Assembly: GCA_024509875.1 (NCBI GenBank)
Contig: JAMPIV010012192.1
Location: forward strand, 1 to 64,000
Direction: 5' to 3'
From: Oreohelix idahoensis
Lineage: Eukaryota > Mollusca > Gastropoda > Stylommatophora > Oreohelicidae
DNA: 64,000 nucleotides
The notes beneath the pieces were generated by a model, which worked only from the letters and a program-made list of their open reading frames with translations, did not search any database and was not told the DNA's origin. A program made the translations under genes and the position numbers. Below, piece by piece: positions 47,511 to 60,029 of this stretch; position 1 is the stretch's first letter, and each line of letters begins with the position of its first letter.

Positions 47511-49484
47511 ATCTACTAGCACTTTTCACATATTAATATTCACATGGCAATATAGACAAATTAGCTCACATGTTAGTAATGAAAAATATAAAATGTAAAA
47601 AGTACAACTTACGCCAATCTTGGCTCACAGACTGTTTGCCCAGAGGAATAAAGGCACTTAACTAAGCACCTTACTCGTGTTCTTGTGGGGGTCGTTATTT
47701 TAACACTAGATTCCCTCTATGACTCCGTGTTTTCAGTTTCCTCAGATCCCGGTTCCTTATTAAATGATAGAGATTTCCTGGGCTGTTTAAGTCCTTCAAA
47801 ATACTCCAACAAAAGTCCGTTCTGAAAAATGGAATTCCGAATTCTAACTTCTGGCAGCCTGGTTTCGTCTTGGCAAGCGATCTTCACAGTCTCTTAAATC
47901 TGCGAAAAGGTCAGGTTAAATGGCCCTTCCTCCCCCGCATTTGTTTGTTACGATGCTAAGCAGGGCTCCAATCTTTTCAAACATGCGTGTTTAGTGGGGT
48001 AATTTCAAAATACTTCCGCCTGAAATAATATGCGTGATGCAAAATGTCACGTCTCCCATATATGGAAATAAAACATCCGATCCTCTCTAGGCAATGTTTA
48101 CAAATAACTATTATTACTTTAATCTAAAGTAATGTCTTTGTAACAAGGTGTGCCGGAAACGATGATGTCATGCATGTCTGTCCAAAATGTGTCGCACATA
48201 CGAGGAATCTCATTATCTGTCGCTTGAGCACACAAAATCCGTCTCTTTACCATCTTGGCAAAGAATGCACACTAGCCTTATCAGCGATTAAACAAATGCG
48301 CTGGGTGATTTTAGTGTTAATCTGTAGTCTGATGTCGGCCACACACAAGATTAATCAACATGGTTGTCAAGTAATTATTATCTCAGCCTTCCCTGGCAAA
48401 GCAGAGTGGAACGGTTAACGAAACAGACATGACGACATATCTCTGAGAGGAGTGTAAGAAAGGTTGAAAATACAAAATATCTGCTACATAGCTGTAGCAA
48501 AGTGTGCAAAACACGCTTAGTTAATGGACTGATAGAACGAACAGAGAAAGAATAAATTGGGATGGTTTCGGCAAGATCCTTGAACTGTATGAAAACAAAA
48601 CGAACACCGTGTTACCAGGATTAACACGAAGTAGGAAATTTTTCTAAGCATTCTTAGAATAGTGGCGGTCACGCATGCGCATTAGGTTATGTTATCGGAG
48701 AGAGGCAGGTATGACCAAATCCACAATGGCGAAAGCGTAGTGTCGCAAGTTAGGTAGAGAATTTCTTTTGAACTGGGACTATGTATCAGTGAATTGTGAT
48801 AATAGTTATAAATTTTCACAGAAGGAATATGCAGAAATGGAAATCCAAAAGGAAAGTTGGAAGAGGTATGTATATATTAAGATATTTGCAGTTTTATTTG
48901 ACGTTCACATCACAGGTCTAACCTAGTGATAGACTTTATAAATTCGTAGTAAATACATGCCATACCCGATTGTAAGTTTAAGTATATGAAACGGAAGCTT
49001 CCAGTGGGGGAAAGATACAGGAAATATAAGACAACGTGGTGGTTAAACTTGGTTGAGTGTGTATTGGGACGATTGCTCTGACAGTTACACATAATACCCT
49101 GAATGAGAGAAATCTTCAGTGCTGGAAAGGGACAAAACATTGGTGCTCCCCGAGACGCCCGCCCGCTCAGTATTTAAGGCGAGAACGCTCAGTTCAAAAT
49201 ACACACAACTATAAAACCCAGCCAGAAGGCGAAGAAGAGAGATGTCTATACTACGTCAGTTATCACTGCATGCAGGGCATTCTTCGCAAATTATAGTCTT
49301 CATAAGAGCTTGGAATCGATTTTAGAGGGTGTGTAGGTTTACTATCGATATTTATGTGAATAATATAAATTTTATTTTAGATTTTAGTGTGTTGTGAAGA
49401 ATCGGACATATTGTTTGTGTGGATATGATTGCTGAAGATTGGAAACCCTCAAATATAACCTCCACAGTCCTTGTCAGGGCTAAA
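47511..49484. other. No gene seen
   Basis: Nothing recognisable beyond chance frames. Confidence 0.3.
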
Positions 49485-49489
49485 TATAA

Positions 49490-51946
49490 TGTGACGTAGA
49501 ATGGAAATATTAATACAGTAATCTGACAGCCTTTGCTTTCCCATTTAGTGCGTACCATTGGCAAAGCCAAACAACGCAAATTTCGGGTTGTATGACTCAC
49601 CTTTGAATCCACGCCCTAAACCTGCCAGTCTTAACAGGGAAGCAAATCACGTTTGTTTACCTGAGTTTCTCACACGAGCTGATTTGCCAATTATCGGTCA
49701 TTAGACAGATGCGCGTAGAAATAACGGATTGTTTGAAGAGATACAGGGGCGATAATATTTTCCCGACCACCTTTGATGTTCGTACGTTTCAGGGGGAGGT
49801 AAATGAATGATCTGCGGAAAGGGAACGTAGTCTAAGAGAGGCTCGTGCACGGCCAGTCTTCTGATGTCGATCAGCATTGCTGAGTAGAATAAACGAAAAC
49901 CTTTGATCCGGGAAACGTAGTTTCCTGATTTCTCTGCTATACAGAAGGTGTGAATTGTAACATCTTCTAGCGACAATAACCCCATGATCCGTATATATAC
50001 CGCGCTCTCTCAAATTCAGTTATCAGAGTCGCTCAGAAATTCTTGGATAATCTAAACACGCCAGACTAGAACCATTCTTTGCTAAATGTGTTAAATTGTC
50101 TCGTGGGGATTTCATTTTCTGATTTTTGGTAACAGAAATTGTGCTTAAGTGTTAAAATGTTTACCATTTTTATTCACTATAATTCCCTAGCGTTTAAAAC
50201 TAGTGAAATAACCTAACGCTTAGATATTTCCTTGCCAGTCGTTCAGCGTAATGTAAATTCCATCACCACACTTTCTTACACAATAAGACACCGTTTAGCT
50301 GACTGAGATTATTATGAGTGACCGAATAGAATTCGCATTATATTTCATTGTGTGAAATTATATAAGTGACTAGAGTTAATGTTATGTGACAAAACAAAAG
50401 ATGCCGACAAATAGCTAGTAGTGACAGGCGATTTTTGTTAAAGTGCGCGTATGGATAAAGTAAATAATAATTGACTTTGTGCGCTGTTCATTTTCTCGCG
50501 GGCAATAACGGGGGAGGGCGCATACTCTTTATCCCGACATGCCAAAGCGGAAAACTTTCGGGTGGATAGGATAGTAGCAGTTTTTCATAAATGTTCTTTT
50601 CTTCCTAATATAGCACCTGATCAAAACCAGCGGCCAGCGGTTTACTTACCAGTACCATTATTATTATTTTGGGTCTTCGATTTTTGGACTAGTTCAGTCC
50701 TCTTTCTTCATTCAGTGAAGAATTAATGGTGTCTTCTTCGTGGCTACAAGTCCCAAGTTCCGTCGTAAACCGGTTGGGCCCAAGAGACCAATAAACATTA
50801 AGATTAAATCGTAACTGGACTGTACATTACCCAGAATTATTTATCAAATTTTTCCAGCCCACTGGGCATACGAAAGAACATATATTCCTGACGCTTGACA
50901 GCCGTAGCAACGGAGTGATCCAGAAAACTACGCTGTTTCAAAATCGGCACTCACCATGAGAGCCAGCCGATAGGATTTACCATCATCATCAGTTTTACAT
51001 ATTGTAACATTTGTCTTAGCAACCAGATTCTTAGCAATACGGGAATTACTTTTCTCCTTTTTCAACTGTGAACGTCAAGAGAACGTCTTGCTTCAGTAAT
51101 TATTTGTGGTGACGTCAATTTCCTCCAGGGAAAATTAAAACACCAAATTTGGCGTCTACCTTGTAATTATTATTCGATTTATAGGCTGGACTGGGGCCAT
51201 TTTTGGGCAACCCACCTGACAGTATAGGTTCAGGGACTATTGTATTCTTTCAAGGGATACCAACACCACGAGTGGGTAAGTGAGAGTGTTTGTGGCCACA
51301 GATGACAGAGAGAGAGAGAGATAGAGAGAGTGAATATTTTCCTTTGTTATAATCATTGTACTAACTTCTTTATTTTTATTTCACTAAACTGAGTACTTTA
51401 TTGAGTAGTAATTTAGTGGGGAACTTGTTCTTCATAGTCTATTCTGTAATCTAGTGCTTATCTTTGACCTTTGGGTTATTAACTTCTTTTGGGATCCTTT
51501 CTCAACAAGGGGAAGGCACTTATTCGGTTATTTTCATATATCTGTAAACATGATTTTATTGATTTCTCTATATGTTTTAATGTTGTAAAACGTTTAATGA
51601 TAATAAACAACAAAAAGAACTTAAACTTGTGTGTTGGTGAGACCCATACCCAATTAACCATAGTTTTCACTTTTTGTGTGTCTTGTTGTCACATAATTGT
51701 GTGTGGGTGTGTTTAGTTAAACTTATCTTTCTAGAGATAAGAGGTTGAACGGGTGTCTTACACTAAAATATAGTCGTATAGATAGGCTGGACTAGAGGAA
51801 CTATTAAGTCCAGAGTCAACTTTTCTCCTTAACTATTCAATCGTGAAATCTATTTCTTCCACCTTTATTCTCACATGTTTACTACTATCACCTCTGCTCA
51901 GACGGGACCATAACTATCTTCTAAACTATCTAAAAAATATACGACA
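49490..51946 (+). repeat. Solo LTR with TSD tataa
   Basis: Starts TGTGACGTAGAATGG and ends ATACGACA. The 5-bp duplication tataa is at 49485-49489 and 51947-51951. It aligns with the LTR at 10023-12604 and, near the ends, with the LTR of element C (GACGGGACCA ... TACGACA). It has a TATA-like box near 49992 and a polyadenylation region near 51598. No internal domain adjoins it. Confidence 0.9.
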
Positions 51947-51951
51947 TATAA

Positions 51952-53010
51952 TTATTCTGGTTTTGTCTGGGTCTATAACCTACCAGCAAGACCAGTACTG
52001 ACTTGGCATGTATGTGAGGAAGGCAAAGGTTGCATCGTGTCCATATATTCATATTGCTTTGATTATTCATATATTATTGCATTTGAGACAATGTTTTGCA
52101 GTAGACACCAGTCTGTTTCACTATATCTCAATCATACAATGCCATGTATCATGTATCATACATGCAGACACCTGATGACATCCTCATCTCATACACACCA
52201 TAGGATGTAATAGGTCTCCATGACATCGCCTAGCCACTTGATACTCCTTGTTCAAGGTTCTATATTCGAATTTCAAAAAACCCTGAAGTCAAGTGGACCT
52301 TCGATCCTGCTCACTTGTGATACCAGTGCTCTTCTCTGACACTGGGACTTCATACATTCTAGAGAGAATTATATTTCTTCCTAAACTCTATCTTCATACG
52401 AGAAAACCTTACGCTACAATAGCAGAGAAAGAAAGAGGTGCCGACCATTGAAAAGCATGTAATAAGTCAGTACAGCAACAGTAACTGATTACTGCCGTAG
52501 TGAAGCAGAGATCGACCCAAATAATGTCACAACTATATAATGTAATTAAAGCCACAGCTTGTCTAATAGCTACATTGACACTTGTTTTTCTTGATTATTT
52601 CTTCAGAATGTGGCTTGTGTTGACTTCCTGCACACTAGATGTTGCTCTCCGGGTTGAGTCTTCTTCGGGTGTTCGTTTTTATCAACGTAGGTGCAGAAAG
52701 TCCATCTCACACTGGGAAGCTAATCCTTTCAAGTTGACCTTGACGCAATAACCCAGGATTAGAAAGCCAAGATCATCGGAAAAAAACTAAGTAGTTGTAC
52801 TGCCCAGCTACATTTGCTCTTTACTCCAAGGAAAGGTAAGTTACTCCTATGTGCTTATCACTTCCTTAACTGCCTCTACTTTATTATCGTTTTAAAAAAA
52901 AAATATGTCCAAAATATTTTGATTACGTATATTAATATCTTTGTTATCTTTTCTCATTTTAACCAAATTCATCAATACAGCTGCATCTATTAGTTTTTTC
53001 CATTTCCTTT
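51952..53010. other. No gene seen
   Basis: Unassigned DNA between the solo LTR and the SINE/LINE cluster. Confidence 0.3.
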
Positions 53011-53060
53011 TTCTTTCTTTTTTTTTAATCGTACGCCCGCTATTACTCGAGTCGAAATCT

Positions 53061-54905
53061 TACTTACTTACTTACTTAGTCGTTCCCCTTCTACCGTGAG
53101 GTGTAGAGGTTTGGAAGAGAGAGCGCCAGACTATTCTATCGGCTGTCTTCCTCCTGGCCTGGTTCCATTCTAGTCCTCGGTCCTTCAAAGATTGTCTAAT
53201 GTTGTCCTCCCAGCGGACTCTGGGTCGTCCTCGGGGTCTGGATCCTTGGCTCTTTGTTTCCCATGCTTGTCGTGGTAGCCGATCTTCTCCCATTCTGCAG
53301 ACATGGCCAAACCATCTTAGTTGGGACTGTTCTACTTGGGTCTGTAGGGGGTGGCATTTTAGGCCTTGACGTATCGTCTGGTTGCGTACCATGTCTCTTC
53401 TTGTTACTTCAACCACCTTCCTCAGATACCTCATTTCTGAGGTTTGGATCTGGCTTTTATGGGTTGTAGTCATTGCCCATGACTCGCCTCCATATGTCAA
53501 GACTGGGACATAGGTGGAGCGGTATACAGCCATCTTCGTTTTCTTACCAACCTCTCTCTTGCTGAGGAATCCTCGATTTATGGCCTGAAAAAGTCTCCCA
53601 GCTGCTGCTTTTCGAGTGGCCAACTCTTCTTTGATGCCTCCCTTTCGGTCTATAATAGCTCCGAGGTATTTAAAGTGGTCGACCTGCTTCAGGACCTGTT
53701 CTCCCAGCTTAATCTGATGTCTTCTTTCTTCTCGTGATATCACCATGGATTTTGTTTTAGAGCTGCTTATGACCATCCCTCTCTTCTCCAGCTCTTCCTT
53801 CCAGACTTGCAGGTTGGATTGGAGATGTGCCTCTGATTTAGCAATCAGGGCAACATCATCAGCGAATGCGAGCTCTGAAATATAGACCTGTCTCATCTTC
53901 CAGTACCCCACTGAATACTTTCTTGTTCTCTCCTTACATGCCTTGATGACATTGTCCATAAGGAGTATGAAGAGGTAAGGTGATAGTATATCACCTTGTC
54001 TTACACCAGTGGTGGTTCTGAACTCTTCTGACTTATGGTTTGCTGTCCTCACATAATTTCTGCAAGACTTGTAGAAGCTCTGTATAGCATGAATCAGAGG
54101 TGCTGGAATATTCTTCCTTGCCAAACAGTCCCAAAGTTTGCTCCAAGGGACCCTGTCAAACGCCTTTTCCAGATCTATGAAACAAAGATGGATCTCTCTC
54201 TTATACTCAAGGGCCTTTTCACTCAGCTGTCTGAGTGTGAAGATTAGGTCTTGAGTACTTCGGTTTGCTCGGAATCCGCACTGGACCTCATCCAATTGTG
54301 GCTCAGCTAGGCGTCGGAGTCTCTGCTCTAGGATTCTAGAGTAGATTTTTCCAGGGACACTGAGAAGGGATATGCCTCTATGGTTTCCACACTGTCGATT
54401 GTCACCCTTTTTGAAAATTGGTGTTATGATGGCGATCTCCCAATTCTTTGGTATGGTCTTGTTGCACCATGCTGCCTGTAGGACCCTTAGGAGTAACAGG
54501 TCGCCTGATGCTCCCATGTACTTAACCATTTCTGGTGTTATACCATCATGCCCTGCTGCTTTGCCCATCTTGATTTTCTCCAGTGCTGCCTTCAGTTCTT
54601 CCATCTTTATGTCATCTTCATCACCATTGGTTTCCTCTTCTGTGCTAGTGGTTATCATTTCTGATGTTTGACCTTGCTCACCATCAAGGAGTTCTGAGAA
54701 ATATTCTTTCCATCTTTCCATTACTTCCTTCGGGGCAGTAAGCAATTTGCCTTGCTTGTCCTTTATAAATTTGAGAGGGCATTGTTTTTCCTTCCTCATG
54801 TTCTTTAGGGTCTTATAGAACAATTTCTGGTTTTCTTGTGCATCTTTTTCTAGCTTTTCTCCAAATTCTTCCCAGGACTTCTGTTTTGCTGCTAGCACTT
54901 TGTTC
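53061..54905 (-). mobile_element. 5'-truncated LINE nested in the SINE, (TAAG)n tail
   Basis: The duplication tcgagtcgaaatct (14 bp) flanks it at 53047-53060 and 54906-54919. On the minus strand it ends in (TAAG)n, seen as TACTTACTTACTTACTTA at the left. The same tail and C-terminal sequence occur in the 16906-17303 copy. Confidence 0.95.
53072..54898 (-). CDS. LINE reverse transcriptase, 5' truncated but open (608 codons)
   Basis: The frame is open from the truncation point to its natural stop. The first codon shown is GTG and is not a real start, since the endonuclease half is missing. RT motifs are in order: GKAAGHDGITPEMVKYMG, NHRGISLLSVPGKIYSRIL, QCGFRANRSTQDLIF, CFIDLEKAFDRVPWSKLW, TGVRQGDILSPYLFILLMDN, and the active site FADD at residues about 345-348. 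A thumb and C-terminal domain follow, with YLGAIIDRKGG, LTYGGESWAMT and LRWFGHVCRMGEDRLPRQ. The enzyme would copy LINE RNA at a nicked target. The layout is RTE-like or from a related clade; I cannot place it more exactly. No stop or frameshift across 608 codons indicates a young copy. Confidence 0.9.
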   Translation of the reverse strand: MLAAKQKSWEEFGEKLEKDAQENQKLFYKTLKNMRKEKQCPLKFIKDKQGKLLTAPKEVMERWKEYFSELLDGEQGQTSEMITTSTEEETNGDEDDIKMEELKAALEKIKMGKAAGHDGITPEMVKYMGASGDLLLLRVLQAAWCNKTIPKNWEIAIITPIFKKGDNRQCGNHRGISLLSVPGKIYSRILEQRLRRLAEPQLDEVQCGFRANRSTQDLIFTLRQLSEKALEYKREIHLCFIDLEKAFDRVPWSKLWDCLARKNIPAPLIHAIQSFYKSCRNYVRTANHKSEEFRTTTGVRQGDILSPYLFILLMDNVIKACKERTRKYSVGYWKMRQVYISELAFADDVALIAKSEAHLQSNLQVWKEELEKRGMVISSSKTKSMVISREERRHQIKLGEQVLKQVDHFKYLGAIIDRKGGIKEELATRKAAAGRLFQAINRGFLSKREVGKKTKMAVYRSTYVPVLTYGGESWAMTTTHKSQIQTSEMRYLRKVVEVTRRDMVRNQTIRQGLKCHPLQTQVEQSQLRWFGHVCRMGEDRLPRQAWETKSQGSRPRGRPRVRWEDNIRQSLKDRGLEWNQARRKTADRIVWRSLFQTSTPHGRRGTTK

Positions 54906-55279
54906 GAGTCGAAATCTCAGGTTAGTATGTCTAACCTGAGACTGACTTTACGTGAGTATCCCTTTTCCCGACTAGGTTGAATGGGACCGTGCCTCGCCAA
55001 AACGAGGCAAAACTTTATTTAAAAAAAAATAAAAATAAAAAGTACGCTGACAGGTGTCTTCTCACCATTCAGGCAGATACTCGCCGTCTTCGGAGGTACC
55101 CATTAGAGCCGGGTCGGCTCAGGAGCCGTTCATGTTATTTCCTTCAAATACCAAAATGTGTGTGTACCAGCAGTTCACGGGCTTGATTTCTTCCAGTTTT
55201 CATAGACATACTCTGTTCATGAATCAGGTAGTATTGAAGAGTTTATAAACATGTATTCATTGCCATTGTTAATTGATGT

Positions 55280-56603
55280 GCTCTTTAGACATTGACAAAT
55301 GTCATACTTTTAAATAACTAAAGTCTCATACTTTCAAATGACAAATGTCTCACATTTTAAAATGACAAATGTCTCATACTTTTAAATGACAAATGTGTCA
55401 TACTTTTAAATGATCAATGTGTCATACTTTTAAATGCCTAAAGTCTCATACTTTTAAATGAATAAAGTCTCATACTTTCACATGACAAATTTCTCACACT
55501 TTTAAATGACAAATGCCTCATACTTTTGAATGACAAATGTCTCATACTTTTAAATGACAAAAGTCTCATACTTTTAAATTACTAAAGTCTCATACTTTAA
55601 AATGGCACATGTCTCACACGTTTAAATGACTAAAATCTCATACTTTCAAATGACAAATGTCTCATACTTTTAAATGATAAATGTCTCATAGTTTTAAATG
55701 AAAAATATCTCATAATGTTAAATAATAGATGTCTCATACTTTTAAGTGACAAAGGTCTCACACTTTTAAATGACTACAGTCTCATACTTTAAAATGGCAA
55801 ATGTCATACGTTTAAATGACTAAAATCTCATACTTTCAAATGACAAATGTCTCATACTTTTAAATGATAAATGTCTCATACTTTTAAATGACAAATATCT
55901 CATAATGTTAAATGATAGATGTCTCATACTTTTAAGTGACAAAGATTTCACACTTTTAAATGACTAAAGTGTCATACTTTTAAATGGCAAATGTCTCATA
56001 CGTTTAAATGACTAAAATCTCATACTTTTAAATGAGAAATGTCTCATACTTTTAAATGATAAATGTCTCATACTTTTAAATGACAAATAACTCATAATGT
56101 TAAATGATAGATGTCTCATACTTTTAAGTGACAAAGGTCTCACACTTTTAAATGACCAAAGTCTCATACTTTTAAATGAATAATGTCGCATACGTTTAAA
56201 TGACTAAAATCTCATACTTTAAAATGACAAATGTCGCATACTTTTAAATGATAAATGTCTCATACTTTTAAATGACAAATATCTCATAATGTTAAATGAT
56301 AGATGTCTCATACTTTTAAGTGACAAATGTCTCATACGTTTAAATGACTAAAGTCTCATACTTTCAAATGACAAATGTCTCATACTTTTAAATGACAAAT
56401 GTCCCATACTTTCAAATGACAAATGTCTCATACGTTTAAATGACATATGTCCCATACTTTCAAATGACAAATGTCTCATACGTTTAAATGACACATGTCC
56501 CATACTTTCAAATGACAAATGTCTCATACTTTCAAATGACAAATGTCCCATACTTTCATATGACAAATGTCCCATACTTTCATATGACAAATGTCCCATA
56601 CTG
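55280..56603. repeat. 24-bp satellite with 192-bp higher-order repeat
   Basis: About 54 tandem units with the core GTCTCATACTTTTAAATGA. Marker variant CATAATGTTAAATGATAGA recurs at 55711, 55901, 56093 and 56285, spacings of 190, 192 and 192 bp, that is, eight monomers per block. The right end changes to a GTCCCATACTTTCA subtype. Because 24 is a multiple of three, minus-strand frames read as an eight-residue repeat (MGHLSFES-like) near 56348-56600; I do not treat this as a gene. Confidence 0.95.
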
Positions 56604-56605
56604 TT

Positions 56606-59258
56606 TGTCACGTGGGTTTTGTTCATTAAATTACCTAGATCTTCTTCCTATTCTCTTACCCGAATTTTTTTTTATTTTATTATCTTTCCGTACTTGTTTT
56701 TCCTGTATTTTTCGCATCACTCGGGTGCGAAAAATATTTTCTTCAGTATTCTCAAACTTTACCTTGTTCTTTCTCATACTGGGATACGTAATTCTATTGC
56801 GTAGATGTCAGTGAAAACGAAACTGGGACTTTCGCTTATCTCACGATAGAGCAGACTTAAGTCTGCAGCATTCCCCGTACTGGTCGATATAAGCTGTGAA
56901 TATTCGTTTCGCTAGACCTAGAGGTGTCATATTGTCTGCATCTTTCACCGGTCACAACGAAAGTGCATCGGCCGAACGCTCAGGTAGGAGCGATAATTTA
57001 CACCTTTTAGTCGCAGTTCGAGACAACTGTCTGGGAATAGCAGCGGCAAACGGCACCCACTGTTGGCCTGGTCAGCGCGAGGTGGGGAAACGCAGAAGTG
57101 TCAGCTATGTAAGACGTCTAGTAATGGTAATGTTAAATGTAAGGTGTTGTACACGTAAAGGGGAGATGATTTCGGAGTTTGAGAAAATGTGGGATTGTTT
57201 GCCCTTGTTTTCAAATATCCACCCTAGAGCTGAAATCTGATTTCATTTCAGTCTCCAACATCTCAGTAGATGGAACACGCGTGCTAGTGAATGAAGCTTT
57301 ATAGCGAATTTCATAGTTCTCGTCAGATTTGTGACGAGCTTCTAACTACCTATCTAGTGAATTATCCTAGTCGTGGTGTTACCGTAGTGCTGGGGTGAGA
57401 TAAATATAATAGATATCTAGTATTTTGTGAAGTGATAAAGTGTTAAGTCGCTTATTTCATTTTAACTAGTTTCTTTTGAAAAGAGTGCTTAATTTATATA
57501 GTCTGTATTATTTTCTAGTGACGCGTTTCAGTGGAAAGCAGAAATATTATAATTTCTAGCATTAAACAATAATGTAGCTATAATGAAGTTAATTTTACTG
57601 CTAAATAATCAGACGAGATCATATTTTTCTAAACTAACTTATAAATGCTAGAAGCCTCATGAGATGTTGACGGAATACGCACGTGTTCCTAAATTCATGA
57701 GGATTTATGATTTTTTTAAATATAACTTATCTCCGGGGAAGTTTTAATAATAATACGTCAAGCTGTAGGCTTGCCGTTTAATATGTAAGATCTTAACGAG
57801 TACATATTCTGTATAGTATATTGTATGTTGTTTTTTTTCTTCATTCAGTCATTTCTGGGGGTGAACCCAAACTTGCTGGCGTTTAGTAAAAAGGACATAC
57901 TTGTGAGAAGCATAGACATTTCCTATCTTTAACCACGTGGGGGTTTTTTTTTTCAAGTAACACTCGTCTGACAGTGCATATGCCATCAGAGATAGACAGT
58001 AATACAAATCCCACAAACGGTTCCTAAAGATTAGAAATATATATTGGGCTTTTGAGCCAGTTCATATTGCTCCACAAATTTAAATGTATATGCTGCCTGG
58101 CGGCGAGAATAATTGCAAGAACTAACATTTACATTTCCAACACTATTGAAAGAGTGGATAGTGAACCAAGACTATCTGTTGAGAGCAGTTGTCCACTGGT
58201 CATCTTTTCCAAATTAAGGGAATCCTCGTGTGTTTTTTTTTTCGGAACTCTGTGTGCCCGTTTAAACTTGCTTATCAAACCTGATCAAAGTGACATTAAA
58301 AGTAAATCTAAAGTTTAACTGGTGAAGCGAACGCTCCCCGAAAACAGTGGAAGAACACCTGTATTTGTAGAGCTGGGATTCGCTTTATCCAAAGAATCCA
58401 GATTCACTGTAGAGAAGTGTCCTAAGGTTGCGCCAGACGGTGAACAACATCAAGTTTTAGGTAAGGGTGAGAGAACCGAGTGAAAGTGACGGAAGGATGT
58501 TCGTTGGTTTAATGCATTCATTTTTTTTTGTGAAATTTTTCCTGAAGAAAGATTTGCTGCTTAATGTAATTGTTCCTTTAGAATAGATACTGCTGTCATA
58601 AGTCAGTTCTTACCTTCTAGAAAGGGGACAATATTAGACCCTAACCATATGCATCTCTAATTCTTTGGGCCATCATCTGTCATCCTAACGGGGCTGTGGG
58701 CTAAACCTAGAGTTAAGGGCATAACGGGGCTATCATCCTGGTAGCATTTTCTTGATTTTTATGACTATTTGTATATGTTTTCTTTTGATGTAAAATTTAT
58801 ATGTTGTGTCGTAAGTTTAATAAATGATAAATAAACTTACCCATAAATTAAATCAGTGTGCTGGTCGGCTCGTTCTAAATATTTATATAATCATTGTTAT
58901 AGATTTCCCACGTCTGTGTGTGTAACCGTCGTCACGTGTATGTGCGTGCCCGTGAGTAGATATAATATATGTAATAGATGTATATGTGGTAGACTGTCTG
59001 ACTGCTTAAAAATCTGTCGTAGAAGATAGGAGAGAGAGAGAGAGAAGATTTTTCTCGCATCTCAGAGACAGCCTCTATCACTATTCTATCATCTCACTTG
59101 TGGTATCTATTTCCTTTACTAACTCACACTGTGACTCTCACTCATTCCACTCTATTCAGAAGGGACCAACCCAAGTCTTAAATTCTCCTATCAAAAATCT
59201 ACGACAAATGGTCGCTCGTTACCGGGAATTGAACCCAAAATCCTAAGGCGATACGACA
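56606..59258 (+). repeat. 5' LTR of element C (end at 59206 or 59258)
   Basis: The long LTR begins TGTCACGTGG. Its right part matches the solo LTRs (GAAGGGACCA ... TACGACA). TACGACA occurs twice, ending at 59206 and 59258, and each is followed by AA and TGG, so the 3' edge cannot be decided without the other LTR's end. A polyadenylation region (taataaatgataaataaac) is near 58820. Confidence 0.8.
56885..56900 (+). promoter_or_regulatory. TATA-like element in LTR C
   Basis: tcgatataagctgtg, about 280 bases into the LTR, repeated unchanged at 63471-63486 in the 3' LTR. Suggestive of a core promoter only. Confidence 0.3.
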
Positions 59259-59345
59259 AATGGGGTCTCGCCCGACGGATTTTTGAACTTAGAATAGGAA
59301 GACGAGTACGACTAATGTGGACTCGTCTATCTGGATTTTGTCTGT
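59201..59345 (+). other. Three imperfect repeats of the primer-binding region
   Basis: Units start ACGACAAATGG (59201), ACGACAAATGG (59254) and ACGACTAATGT (about 59308), each followed by a CTCG and a GGGA- or GGAT-type stretch. TGGTCGCTCGTTACCGGGAA and TGGGGTCTCGCCCGACGGAT are both candidate primer-binding sites. The second corresponds to the sites in elements A and B. Confidence 0.6.
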
Positions 59346-60029
59346 AAGATTCTTTATTCTGATATAGAGTAAGAGTGTGATTGTCTTGTGGAGTTTTGTA
59401 TCTTTAAAAAAAAAAATAATTTATCCCCTAGACTAACGATCTGTTTTTGGGCGTGCTGACCACACAAACTGATAAGTTTTTTTTTTCCACAGCATTTTGA
59501 ATAATATACATTTGAGTTACAGGTTGATTGTCGGAATATATGTTAATTACTGATTTTGTAATACTAAACGCTGGTAAAGTTTCGTGAGTGTATAACATTC
59601 ACACGGGTTCTGAAGTAGTAGGTGTTTGAGCAAAGCTAAGGAGTGCGTTTCGGACTATTTGTCCAGATTAATTGCCTCCCTCACCCTAACTGTCTTCAGG
59701 GGTGAACTTGATAGTGGATTTAAAATTAAGGGGATTTTTTTTTTCTCCGAAATTTTTTTTTTGCAATAATTATTTTGCTTTTCCACTGTAGCTACTTATT
59801 TTTCAGGGATTAATCTTAACTACCATTTAGTTGGCGTAGTCGTGTTTTGCATTAGGTGCTTTATTGCCGATTAATAGCAGCGATAGTTAGATTTTTTATT
59901 TTTGGAGGAGGTATCCCAGGGTTAAGGATATCATCTTTTGAAGTTTTGGAAATTTGTTTCTCGTAGTGGTAGGAACCAGTGTATCCTTTCTTCTTTTCTT
60001 TCTTGACTTGTTTCAGTCACTGACATAAT
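59346..60029 (+). other. Leader of element C
   Basis: Untranslated region between the primer-binding region and the gag start, with several T-rich runs. A packaging signal would be expected here but none can be recognised by eye. Confidence 0.4.

Larger units (their letters stand above)
53015..55140 (-). mobile_element. SINE copy split by a LINE insertion
   Basis: Left part 53015-53060 (poly-T then cgtacgcccgctattactcg) and right part 54906-55140 (cctgagactgactttacgtg, ggcagatactcgccgtcttc, gagccgggtcggctcagg) match, in order, the SINE at 37374-37731. The tRNA-like head is missing at the right, so this copy is 5' truncated. It carries an extra CCTCGCCAAAACGAGG-type hairpin and an A-rich run near 54990-55040 that the other copy lacks. 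Confidence 0.85.

Noticed and set aside
56348..56626. 92-codon minus-strand frame of eight-residue repeats
   Set aside because: A consequence of the 24-bp satellite period, which is a multiple of three.
56896..57240. 114-codon frame present in both LTRs of element C
   Set aside because: It is present twice only because the LTRs are identical. No similarity to a known protein and no second diverged copy to test for conservation.
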